A DNA stretch of 64,000 nucleotides from Takakia lepidozioides (GCA_030704615.1 CM060732.1:15128001-15192000), one strand, 5' to 3'. Counted from the stretch's first letter, positions 45,955-56,525 are shown. The notes: generated by a model from the letters alone, not told the origin. Made by a program: numbers and translations.

Positions 45955-46659
45955 TTTATGTTTTTGGTTGCACTCTGCGAATACATTCTTCAAAACTTGT
46001 ACTCACGCATGTTGATTGTGTTGCAGGTATATGAAGTACGTGCTACTTAAGACAGGGGCCCTGGTGCAAGAGCCCTCCTTTTTTATGGCTTGGACCGTGT
46101 CGGGCCCAAGTTGTGAGATGCAGAAACAATGGCATGCCTCGCATCTCGCTGGATGCCCGTGGTACCTGGACATGTCTGGCGGACTTGTTGACAAATCGAA
46201 GAAAGACCTGCACGCAAAAGCGGAGGAGAAGAGAAGGGAAAGACGTGTCCCTGGTGGGCCTGAGTCAGCAAAGGACGCTGCTGCTCTGGAAGAATCCAGA
46301 AAAGACAGTGGATGCAGCTGTGCAGGCTCAACAATGGTCTTGCGATATGATCATCTTGGATATTCCGGATGAAGAGGCTGTGGAAGGACTGCATGTTGTG
46401 CCGTCTTGGAACAGGTACTCCGAGGACTTTTGGAAAAAAGGATTCGGGCTCGTCCGCATGGTGTTGGACGACAGAGGCTGTGTTGTTGTCCTTGTGAGCA
46501 GAGGCAAGAACACGGAGGCAGGAATTGCGAAGTGGACCCGCAAGAGTGTCGTCCCAATTCTGAAGAAGAAGTGGACGTGCATCAACACATTGGGCTTCGC
46601 TCGGAAGGAAAAATAGTAATTACCACATTGGCAATCGTCCTTGCATTTTCTAAGCTGTT

Positions 46660-46684
46660 TTGATTTGCGGTGCCGCATTCAAAT
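46660..46684. repeat. Intronic palindrome copy (gene A intron 6)
   Basis: GATTTGCGGTGCCGCATTCAAA in compact form (core GCGGTGCCGC) within intron 46616-46711. Confidence 0.7.
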
Positions 46685-47977
46685 TCTAATCGTTCTTTTC
46701 TGTGCCTGCAGACGAAGCAGTTCGATGCATACTGCTTTGTGAAGGAGAACTTGACCTTTGCTTTCCGGAAGGATGGATTGTTGGTTGACCCGAACTGCGA
46801 CCCCATCGATTACGACGTCCTGTTCAACAACGTTCCCACGGAACTCCTCCCTCATAGCCTCACTTCAATGGATCCCCTGCGGTATTCATGGACTCGGAGC
46901 CCTACCTTCATCCAGACAATTCTGGAGGCCTGCACTAACCTGGAGGGCAGAGTGCTGGACCTCATATGTGGAATAGATATGCAGATTTTGGTACTATGTT
47001 GTTCTGCGAATTTTTATTATGTTCAAATTCTGCATTTCTCAAGGGCCATGTTTTAATGAGTGGATGCCATTCTCACAGGTGCCTCAATGTGGGCTGGGCG
47101 GTTTTCCAACTGGCACCTCTTTGCCTACGAGGAGGACATATCCGTCTGGGGATCCCATCTGGAAGGGCTTCAACGGAATGTGAAGGCTCCCATCGCAGCC
47201 ACTGACTCCTCGAAGGATTCCTCGGACTTGGAGGAAGAGACAGTCGACATTGATGCTGAGGAGAACCCAAAATACGAGTGAGTGGAAACATTGTAAGTTT
47301 GCAAAGCCTTATGGGTCATTCTTTCTTTGCTGTGAATGCCGGATTGTGGTTCTCATTGGTCTGGGGAAGTGATTATTATGTGCAGGATTCCAAGATCCGG
47401 GTCAAAACCAGTGGCGCCTAGATTTCTTGCCAGGGAGAATGTCCCGTTCTTTGCATGGACCGACTTCATGAAGAGCCCAGTGAAGGACTTCCTAGTTATG
47501 CAGCTAAGCTTGCAAAGACAGCGATTAGACGATGTGAGAATTCCAGTTTAGTAGAGCTGATTTTGGAGAGGGCTAGGGAGGAGAGAAGGAAGCGGACAAA
47601 GTTGGCTGCAGTGTAGATGGGTATGGAAGTATGTATGTGACTCCGTGGAAGAGAGCAATGCAGACAAGGAGGACGACGACCCAACGGAGGTGAGATGGTC
47701 AGTTCCGCAAGAGGAAGATGAGATTTTCAAAAGCCTGGCCAACGACCAGTCCGCTGGACATGAGAAAGGCAATGAGGGGGTGGTAGGGGAGCAGGACAGC
47801 CTAGGACAGGATGACGATAGTGATGATGATTTCCAAGATGGGTAGAATTTTAAATAACTCTTTGTACATTAAATTTTCTTCCAGAATATATAAAGGTATT
47901 TCTTTGCAGTTGAGGTCCCCTCTCCCATGTGCTTCTAAATGACACCATCTCTGAAACCACGTCCTTCCCAAAACCAA

Positions 47978-48545
47978 AAATGCGGTGCCGCATTTCTATG
48001 TCGGAATGGAAAAACGAAAATGTGGCAACTGTAAATACATCGTTTTGAAAATGCGGCACCGCATTTCCATAACCTGGACAGGAACAATTTTCCATTTCTT
48101 GTTTTGGACATCAGAAATCGTTGGGCCAAACGGAAATGCAGTGCCGAAGTTTGCCCATTTCCAGCCCTTGGACGGAAATGCGGCGCCGCATTCGTACGTC
48201 GAACACGTTATTTCCATGTCGGACATGGAAATGCGGTGCCGCATTTCCATTTTGGAGATGGAAGTTTGTCCAATTCCAGACCCTTGGATGGAAATGCGGC
48301 ACCGCATTCCATTGTGCTGGACGGAAATGCGGTGCCGCATTTTCAGAACGGACATGGACATGCTTTGCCACAATTGAATGTCGAATATGGAAATGCGGTG
48401 CCGCATTTCCAATTCGAAGTATGGAAAGGCCATGTCAACAAAGGAAATGCGGCACCGCATTTCCGTTGCGACCAGAACGGGGAGTTGAACCTGTTGGACA
48501 TCAATGCATGGAAAGAAAGGAAATGCGGTGCCGCATTTCCGAGCT
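47978..48545. repeat. Palindrome cluster, ~10 copies of GGAAATGCGG-TG/CA-CCGCATTTCC
   Basis: Ten 10-bp inverted repeats with a TG, CA or CG centre, near 47982, 48048, 48133 (decayed), 48176, 48229, 48290, 48324, 48389, 48443 and 48519. Spacing is irregular (about 33-85 bp). The spacer text shares TTGGACAT/GGACATG phrases. The cluster begins about 130 bp after gene A's acidic end. Open frames across it are incidental. Confidence 0.9.
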
Positions 48546-49060
48546 TGGACATGTACATGTTTCCGTTTCTTCAAAGATGGATTTCTTCGACCTCAGGACT
48601 CTGATATCACTCTTCTGGCGATTGATGTGGAGAGACACATAATACAAATGAGACCACAAATTCTAAACAGTGGGCCAATAACAACAGTTCACTGAATACA
48701 AGGAAACACAGTACACAAAAGACTTGGTTTGTGAGTGGACTAAGACCTGAATTACAAAAGAAAGTGGATATGTTACCTCATAATACAGTAGAGGAGGCAT
48801 TCGAAACAGCCAACAGAATTGAGCAATTGGGAATGCTCAAGAGAGATAAAATGGAAGGACAACTATGAGAAAAGACTGGAAGAAATCTTGAAAAAGTACG
48901 ACACAGAGGCTGCAAACACATTAGAGGAAGGGTGTTTGGTGTGCAAAATGCCAGAATGAAGGCCATACCACAGCTGAATGCCACATGAAGGAGAAACACT
49001 GTACTATCTGTAAAATGGATAACCATTCTACTGTGAATTGTTATTACAACCGGAGGACAC

Positions 49061-50092
49061 TTGCAAGAGAACCTAGGCAAGTGGGTGCATCAAGTGCAAC
49101 CTCAACCAAGGAGAAACAATGATCAGGACCACTATGGTAGGCCTGGTGGATATAACAATGGTATGGCAGGAAGAGGTAATCCAAGAGGGAATTACCAAGG
49201 CAATCCCAGAGGCAACTATCAGAGTAATCCAAAGGAGATTTACCAGCCAGGGAATCAGGATTATAGAAATAATCCCAAAATAGACCAAGGGCGAGGACCC
49301 AATGGTAAGGAACTGTGTTACCATTGTAACCAGGCAGGACATCGCAAAGCAGCCTGTCCATTCTGGATCAGGCACCAGAATGAGATGAGAGCTCCTGTGA
49401 ATGAAGGCCCAGTAGTGGCAGCTCACATGGTTATGCCATGTTTTGTACCAGAAGTAAGTACAATGATAGTTACCAGAAGCAAAGCTAAAGTAATACCTCC
49501 AGAGGAAGAAGATGTTAATGAAGATGGCAGTGATGTGCCTGAAGATGATGAGGCTTGGAGAGATGAGAAGGAACTGCACAAGGAAGTGGTTGATACCATA
49601 AGGGAAATGCAAAAGGATACTGATATCCCTATGGCAGATTCTTCTGATTCTGAAAGAGAAGATGAAGAAGGTGAAGAGGAAGTGAAGCAAGAGGCTTCAC
49701 AGGTGCAGGATAATGAAGGGGCTTTGGCAGAAATAATATGCCAATCCAAAGCTGAGATTACAATTGGGCAGCTCTTGGCTGTGGCACCCCATTGTAGACA
49801 CAGGTTGTATCAAGCAATCAATCAGATTGTTCATGTGACGGAGAATATAGACCTGAACAGCAAGGTGACAAGTTATAATGTGAAGCCTGAAGGGCGAGAA
49901 ACACTCATGGACTTTGATGATTCCATGCCAGTAATCCAATTGAGAATTGGAAGTACAGACCTGACTGATGTACTGATAGATGGAGGCTCGGGAGTGAATA
50001 TCATGATAGACCAATTAAGGCAGAAGCTTGGACTGAGTAACATGAAACCAGCCCCATTCACAGTAACAATGGCAGATCAAAGGAGTGTATAG
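49061..50092 (+). pseudogene. Gypsy gag C-part and protease frame
   Basis: Open for 343 codons: an Asn/Gly/Arg-rich basic stretch (GRGNPRGNYQGNPRGNYQ), the CCHC knuckle, an acidic segment (EEEDVNEDGSDVPEDDE), then a protease with DGG in place of the usual D(T/S)G. It ends at a stop at about 50090, after which the frame continues degenerately. Confidence 0.75.
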
Positions 50093-50431
50093 CCATTAGG
50101 CTTGATAAGAGGAGTAAAGATACAGATTCAGAAGATGATCTTTAATATCACAGTGACTGTGTTAAAAATGGATGATGTCATGGAAGCATACTCCTTATTG
50201 CTGGGTCGACCATGGCTGAAACAGGCCAGGATATTCCATGACTAGAATTCCCAGTTACTGACTGTGCATGATGGGAAGTACAAGATACAGGTCACCACTA
50301 AGAAATCTAGTAGACTACCTACTACCAGAAGACCTTGTGGAGTCTGAGAGTATGACTGGAGGGGAGGGCTTGATGAGGAGCAGGAAGCTACACTGTTTGT
50401 TGCACACCCAAAGTGGGAGTAGGTTGCAGAA

Positions 50432-51204
50432 ATGCAACTGGGAGGCATGAGTTGCCTTAAAGGTATCTGCTGTGGTGCAGTAACAGCAACAACAATTGAG
50501 GGGGAAACAAGTAGTTACCCACCACATTTCTATGAGGAAAGAGAAGGAGAAATAGAAATCCTAAAGGAACGAGCCACTGTTAGTTTACAGGATGAAGTAG
50601 TGGCTGGATGGACAATCACAGACAAAGAGCAGGTGAGAGAAGTGAATGTGGGAACTGAGGAGGAACCAAGAATGGTGAAAGTTGGGGCTGACTTGGAGCC
50701 AGAATACTTTGAGGAAGCTAAGAGCCTGTTTATCAAATACAAAGATGTATTTGCTTGGAGCTATGAAGATCTGAAAGGGATACCACCTGAGATCTGCCAG
50801 CATAAGATTGAACTGGAACCAGGGTCAGTACCAATTAAACATGCAAGATACAGGATGCATCCCAACTATGCACAGAAGGTTGGGGAGGAGATCAAGAAGT
50901 TGGCTGAGGCTAAGTTCATATACTCGATAGAGTATACAACTTGGCTATCGCCCATTGTGATAGTTCCCAAGAAGAATGGCAAACTGAGAGTTTGTGTGAA
51001 CTATAAGAAGTTGAATGGTTGTACAAAGAAATATCCATTTTCTTTGCCATTCACAGAAGCTGTACTGGACACTGTGGCAGGCCATGAGATGTACTCATTC
51101 ATGGATGGTTTTAGTGGGTATAACCAAGTACAAGTAGCTGAAGAGGATCAGGGGTCAGCTTTTATCACAGACTGGGGTGTTTATGCATACAAAGTCACAA
51201 TATG
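50432..51204 (+). pseudogene. Gypsy reverse transcriptase N-part
   Basis: 257 codons open. The linker to RT and RT motifs 1-4 are readable through AFITDWGVYAYKV. The catalytic Asp pair and everything after is lost at the breakpoint. Confidence 0.8.
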
Positions 51205-51209
51205 AGGTG

Positions 51210-54200
51210 AATGCAATAGATTGATAACTTACACTTTGGCCCTCTGTTCGCAACCCCTGTGTATTGATGCATAACCATTTTCTGAGGAGGACCGGGGTGA
51301 CACTTTTCGGTGTCCATCTTGCCACCGCATTCTTTGTGGTCTTCCTTCTTGTGGCAAGGACAACCACACATCCACCGTCATCCAGGAGCATCCCCACCAG
51401 CCCAAACCCGGCTTTCCAGTAGTCCTCAGTAAACCTGTTCCAGTTGGGCACACCATCCAGGCCCTCTAGCAGCTCCCCATCTGGAATGTCGAGGAGAATC
51501 ATATCGCAAGCTCTCTCCACCTCAACCCCCCCCCCGAGTGCTCTTGCAATCCGTGCTCACAGCTGTGAAGAATTCCATCATGGCTTCAAAACCAGGGGTG
51601 TCTTTAGGCTCTGTACCGACAGCCCTTTTCTTGGCTTTCCCCTTCTGCTCCGCCAGAGACTTGCTGTGTGCCACCTTCTTCGCCCTGGCAGCGGGAGCGT
51701 CAAGGAAGCTCTCATTGACGCATTGGATGATGGTTGGAGGTTCTAGCTTTGGCCTGTGCGTAAACGTCACCGCCGAATACCGCCGTGTAGGCTCGCCCTC
51801 AAATGCCAACTTCTTGGCAGAGCCAGTCCCACTCCGAACTGACTTGGGAACCCGGACGACCGGTGACTTGGTAGCAGCAGCAGCAGTTGCAGGACCTTGA
51901 ACAAAGTCGTCGTCCGAGTCACTCCCTTGGGTCCCCTCCTGCGCCTCCTCCGATGCCCTAATGGTTTTCTGTTTTTTGGGTGTTACTGTACTCACCTGTT
52001 TCCTTGTCCTTTTCCTTTGGCCTTTATTCTTCTCATTCAATTTCTCCTGAATTCCTGCCTGAGCAAGCTCTGCCGCTTTCCTGGAGTTCGCAAGCGCTTT
52101 TGCCTCTTTTGGACCCAGCGGAGGCAGCGGAGCCCGGTTTCGTCGGGCCTCAGCATCCAGCTTCAATTGAAACTCGGATGGGTCGAGCGAGCCGAACGGA
52201 AGATCCACATACCAAGGGCAATCACGCAAATGTTCCAGATGCCACTCCTTCACAATAACGTCAGTGTACATGGAGTCAGCCCCAGGGTTCCTCCATGCCA
52301 GGAAGAATGGTGGCTCGAAAGACAGATGACCTTTCTCCAAAAGGGAGAACTTGCAATACCTGCATTCATGAAAAACACAGAATGAGGTCCCTGAACTGGA
52401 AATTCGGCACCATTTTCCCAATTTGGGGCGGAACTGACTGGGCCTAGAACTGGAAAAATGGCGCCGAATTTTGGTTTTCGGTGCTAGCCACGCTAGGGAC
52501 AGCCATTTTGGGAGCCCTGAACTGGAAATTTGGCGCCATTTTCCCAGGTCCGGGCCGAAAATGGCTAAGTCCCTGAACTGATTGGCCCTGGAATTGGAAA
52601 AATGGTGCCGAATTTCGGTTTTCGGTGCCAGCCACCCTAGGGACTTGGCCATTTTGGGAGCCCTGAACTGGAAATTCGGCGCCATTTTCCCAGGTCCGGG
52701 CCGAAAATGGCTAAGTCCCTGAACTGACTGGCCCTGGAATTGGAAAAATGGCGCCGAATTTTCGGTTTTCGGTGCCAGCCACCCTAGGGACTTAGCCATT
52801 TTGGGAGCCCTGAACTGGAAATTCGGCGCCATTTTCCCAGGTCCGGCCCGAAAATGGCTAAGTCCCAGAACTGACTGGGCCTTGAACTGGAAAAATGGCG
52901 CCGAATTTCGGTTTTCGGTGCCAGCCACTCTAGGGACTTAGCCATTTTGGATGCCCTGGACTGGAAATTCGGCGCCATTTTTCCAAGGACCAATTTTTAT
53001 GCGCCACATGAGGCCTCTAACATCCTGAAATGCAAGGACTTGAAAGGAAGGCATCGTGTATGTACCTGTACAGAAGGCGCTCTGCTTTGTCCGCGTTCGG
53101 CTGGTCGGTGAACTCGTGGCTCCGGCGGGCATGGGGTATCTCCCGAAAGAATAGGTCGGTTTTGTACAGCAGAAAGTACCTCGTCACATAGTTGCGTAGG
53201 CTCTCTGCTGCAGGAGAAATCTCCATCTTGAACTGATGTGCTTGTGTGTCCAGCTGCTCTTGCGCATTCGTCGTCACCTGTGGAGATTCTCCATCAGATC
53301 GCTTTCCTGAAAAAATACAATGAATCCACCCCCTACAAGAGTAGAAGTGCCAAACGAAGCGTGGGGAAGTACCTGAAACCACCATGTCATGCGGTTCATC
53401 CACATGTCGAATGTCGGGTCAGACAGTTTGTCCGGTTTGGGGAAGCTCCACATGTCCCTTGTAGTGCTTCCCCACCTCCACCAGAAAGTCGGCACCAAGG
53501 GCGGGATCGGCTATGGCCACGTACTTTACCATCCGCGACTTGTACTTTATGTGGGCCCTGGCCTCCGCAGCTTTGAGATACAATTCGAGTGCCGGGAGGG
53601 TTAGATTCTTCTCCTCTGACTCCATGTAGAACCTCCGCGCATGTGGATTTCAGATTAGCTCAACAAAACAGCCAAATCCCGCACAGATTAGCTCAACAAA
53701 ACAGTCAGGAGCTTTACCCGAAATATGTAGTCCACCATGGCGTCCATGCTCAGCCTATACCAGGTTCTGTCTGCCTTTGCCTCCGACTTGCGCAGGAGGT
53801 CGTCACTGAGCGAATTGGCAAACTCTTGCACCCCCTGCTTCCCGACATCCTTCACTCGGAAGAGCATATGGGACAAGTTGGTGGCAATGAAGGCATTCTC
53901 AGTCACCCTGCAATGCCACATTTCCATCAAACAATACTGAAATGGGAATTTTCAACAAATATGAGGATTCGCAATGAAATGACTTACAAATTTTGGGTCC
54001 AAAAGCAAGAGGCGTTGTAACTTACGAGTTGATGTTCGCCATTGCAGCTTTGAGAAGACTGCGATCTTTGGGCCCCGCAACCTTCAGCACAACACACTCC
54101 ACGGCGAGAATGCCAATCGAGGTCGTTGGGGTGGGCTTCGGCTATGTGCTCCATCCATGCCAAGAGGCGATGATTGCCGTCCCACACGTAAAACATCTTT

Positions 54201-55460
54201 CCGGACAAGTGCTGGAAAAGAGGATCAGTAGCAATCGATCTCTCAAACTCCTCATTTTGCCTTTGCCAATGGGGACCCCATTTGTCCACCTCATCGGAAG
54301 TGTGGGCACGGGAAGCTCCGTGGTCGTTCTCAATGGAAACATAAAACGCGGCAGACCCCATTCGATATCCATCCCGGAAATAGAATTTCAGCTTGTTGAT
54401 ATCGCCTGGGAGGGCAGGTCTCACCACCTGCAATGATACCAAGCGGCAAAGGGGAATTCGAAGCTTGGCCGGGTACACCATGCCCCCCAGCACCCTGCCA
54501 ATGTTGCTGTGGGTTGCCTCCAACATCTTGGCAGTGGACAACTTCATATCCGCCTCCGACATGACGTCTGCTGCAGAGGGGTTCTCCGGCAGCCCACCAG
54601 GACCGCCAAATCCAGCCTGTATGTTGCGCGTTTGGGGCCTGGGGATGTCCGGGAGGATGTCATCCTGGTCAGAAAGCTCGGTGTCGTCCTCCTCAACATG
54701 GTCAACCACCGGCGAAACCACCTCGAGCACTCTCCCCATCTCTACTGCCCTCTCCCCGGCTTCACCTCGAACTTGCACAATCCGTGCTCTTTGTGGTGTT
54801 CTTTCCTCTCCTCCACTCTCCACCATATGGGTAATTGCGGGGGCTGCTCTTGTCCGCGATGGTGTAACCGGTGTGTTACTGCCTCTTTGTGGTGTCTTGG
54901 AGGGATCCACCGTCTCTGTGCGTCCCTCGCTTACATGGGCATCTGTCATTTCGGCACCCCTGGCCTCTTCAGTGGCTTTTTCTCTTTCCTCCTGGCTAGC
55001 CTTCTGTCTCGCCTGTTCTTTTGCCCTCTCTTTTGCCCTCTCACGGGCTTTCTGTTTCTTACTAGGGCTAGCAGCAGGGGAGGCCTCCAGGATGACCACC
55101 TTTGATTGAGGAGAACTGACACCCTCGCGCGCACTGCTCACTCCCCCCTCCGCAGCCCGTGACGGCTCTCTCGCCGGTGATTGCATGTGCTTGGCTTTCT
55201 TCTTCTTCTTTGCGTGGGCGGGCCCTACTGCATGTGCATCAACAACCTCCATTGTCGGATCTGCTGTCCTCACGCCCTTCACCTGCCATGCCGCCTGCAC
55301 CAACCTCCCCAATGCCTATTCTGTCGTACTCTCGCTGCAGGTCCTCCCATCCACCAACAAAAGGTTTTATTTTGCCCTCCCGCCCCAAGTTGGGCGATCC
55401 AAACATGCGATGAGTTGGAGCTGTCGATGATACCACCAGCGTGCCGGGCTCGTCGTCACT
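51210..55460 (-). pseudogene. Gene B: ParB-like/methyltransferase-like family member
   Basis: The minus strand from about 55460. First comes a disordered basic/acidic N-part (KQKARERAKERAKEQARQKA), then a ParB-like domain: LRIPLCRLVSLQVVRPALPG, AAFYVSIENDHG, FYVWDGNHRLLAWMEHI (about 54200). Introns match those of gene A (donor 54021-54025, acceptor at 53908; donor about 53066, acceptor about 52363). Middle: HIKYKSRMVKYVAIADPALG, DMWMNRMTWWFQ, FEPPFFLAWRNPG and CPWYVDL. A long basic insert (52130-51540) follows, then CDMILLDIPDGELLEGL and FGLVGMLLDDGGCVVVLATR. It stops at about 51210, so motif I and the tail are lost to the gypsy breakpoint. Frame breaks: about 54115, about 53450, and a run of ten C (51526-51535) whose shortening by one would rejoin the frame. 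Confidence 0.55.
52385..52995. repeat. GGCGCC-core array inside gene B intron
   Basis: About four units of roughly 147 bp, each with GAAATTCGGCGCCATTTTCC and, in the opposite sense, GGAAAAATGGCGCCGAATTT, separated by GGGCCGAAAATGGCTAAGTCC and its inverse. It lies in the intron at about 53066-52363. The corresponding gene A intron is 147 bp with a different palindrome. Confidence 0.88.
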
Positions 55461-55611
55461 CTGTCATTCCCAAAAATCGTGAGAACCAACATCGGAATGA
55501 AAACCACCATCGCAACAATCGTGGAACAACAATGAAAACAAAACAAAACCAAGTATGGAGTGGCATGGAACAACAATGAAAACAAATCCAACCTATGCCT
55601 AAGAATGACAG
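55461..55611. other. 5' flank of gene B
   Basis: Contains repeated GGAACAACAATGAAAACAAA (about 55522 and 55568). No promoter was assigned. It ends with AGAATGACA, a possible 9-bp target sequence before the next element. Confidence 0.4.
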
Positions 55612-56027
55612 GGGGGTGCTATTCCGTGAGCCCGGAGGCGTGAGCCTGTGAGCCCAGGAAACCGTGAGCCCAGCACAGGCTCACGCCACGTCAGCATGCA
55701 TACAGGGCCTATTTCCGCGGGTGTCACCTATTACCGCGGGTTGAACAGCCATTTCCCGGGAATGCAGACTGGATGTATTACATCCATTGTATCCATCCTT
55801 TGCCATTGCATCCATCTAGACGTTATCAAAGACTTTCCTTCATATAAAGAATTAATCCATGTTTTCCAGATATCCTCTAGAAATCCCTTCACACAAGCAT
55901 CAATCTGCTGTGTGTAATTTGCCCAAAAACTAGGCCTCAGGAGGGCCTGGGCTTTTGGCTCAGCCTCGAGACTGTCGGGAGCTTAAGGACGGAAAGCCAA
56001 ACTCTGCATTGGAATGTGGGTACGTCG

Positions 56028-56115
56028 TGAGGAGGTGCACACTGACATCATCTAAAGCGGATCCCTGCGAAATCTTTTCTTACTCACCACCTTTGTGAAC
56101 ATGCCAAGTATGTGC
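56028..56115 (+). pseudogene. Captured PPR fragment (copy 2)
   Basis: REEVHTDII, stop, SGSLRNLFLLTTFVNM: the same scrap as 13055-13200, more decayed. Confidence 0.5.
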
Positions 56116-56359
56116 GGGAGCAGGTCTGATACCCTAGATGGTATTCATGATAGGAGTGGAAATTGATTGACTATGATTGACTGCGACAGGCTGTGAAGAG
56201 GCAGTCATCTTGGGGAATTGGAGTGTTGGAAAGAAGTTGAAAGGAAGAGGTTTTGTACTTCATTTAGATTGCTTTGCACTGCCTGAGGTGAGGGATTAGG
56301 GCTTCAACTTTAGTCTTGCAGCTTTTATTTGTGGTTCATGAAAAAAACGCTCCGGGATT

Positions 56360-56446
56360 TTTAGGACTGGAGCTTCCGCCATCCGCTGCTTCAACTCGGC
56401 AAAAGCTTGGCCACAAAAAGTGTTCCATACCCATACCTTGGACCCC
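56360..56446 (-). pseudogene. Gypsy RNase H-region scrap inside copy 2
   Basis: The minus frame [20 protein letters not shown] continues to APVLKIPE. It matches 25920-26010 of the chromovirus, with about seven base differences in 85. It is absent at this place in copy 1. Confidence 0.85.
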
Positions 56447-56525
56447 CCAGCTGTGCATACCCAACAAGCATCGCACTCCACGACACCACATCTCTTCTAG
56501 CAGGAATGGTTTGGAGACAAGCGAG
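56447..56525 (-). pseudogene. PPR motif scrap, minus strand
   Basis: ARRDVVSWSAMLVGYAQLGG is a classic plant PPR stretch (M..RDVVSW.AMI.GY...G). It adjoins the gypsy scrap. Confidence 0.7.

Larger units (their letters stand above)
44522..47848 (+). pseudogene. Gene A: ParB-like/methyltransferase-like family member
   Basis: Exons by splice sites and homology to gene B: 44522-44686, 44798-44987, 45088-45374, 45456-45578, 45662-45879, 46027-46615, 46712 to about 46977, 47079 to about 47280, 47384-47551, then an acidic end to 47845. It starts inside the ParB-like motif (LWDENHRLLAWWEYI). The middle has TKYKSKLVKLVAIANPALGK and EPSFFMAW..CPWYLDM. The methyltransferase-like part reads CDMIILDIPDEE, then FGLVRMVLDDRGCVVVLVSR (motif IV-like then strand), and across an intron VLDLICGIGASMWAGR (motif I-like), a beta-class order. 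The tail is acidic (DDDSDDDFQDG). Lesions: TGA at 45570-45572, TAA at 45713-45715, frameshifts near 46295 and 46590, and loss of the 5' part. Confidence 0.55.
48580..51204 (+). mobile_element. Tat-like Ty3/gypsy fragment, gag to RT
   Basis: Gag end: WFVSGLRPELQKKVDMLPHN near 48735. Zinc knuckle: CYHCNQAGHRKAAC (about 49316). Protease: VLIDGGSGVNIM (about 49973). RT N-part: FAWSYEDLKGIPPEICQHKI, WLSPIVIVPKKNGKLRVC, FMDGFSGYNQVQV. It stops at about 51204, before the YVDD catalytic loop. Stop codons occur near 48868, 50090, 50242 and 50350. No LTR was found at either end. The right breakpoint meets the 3' side of gene B. Confidence 0.82.

Noticed and set aside
47985-48642. Cys-rich proteins in all frames at the ATGCGG cluster
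   Set aside because: Produced by the palindrome itself, since both strands give similar peptides (CGAAF, GNAVPHF).
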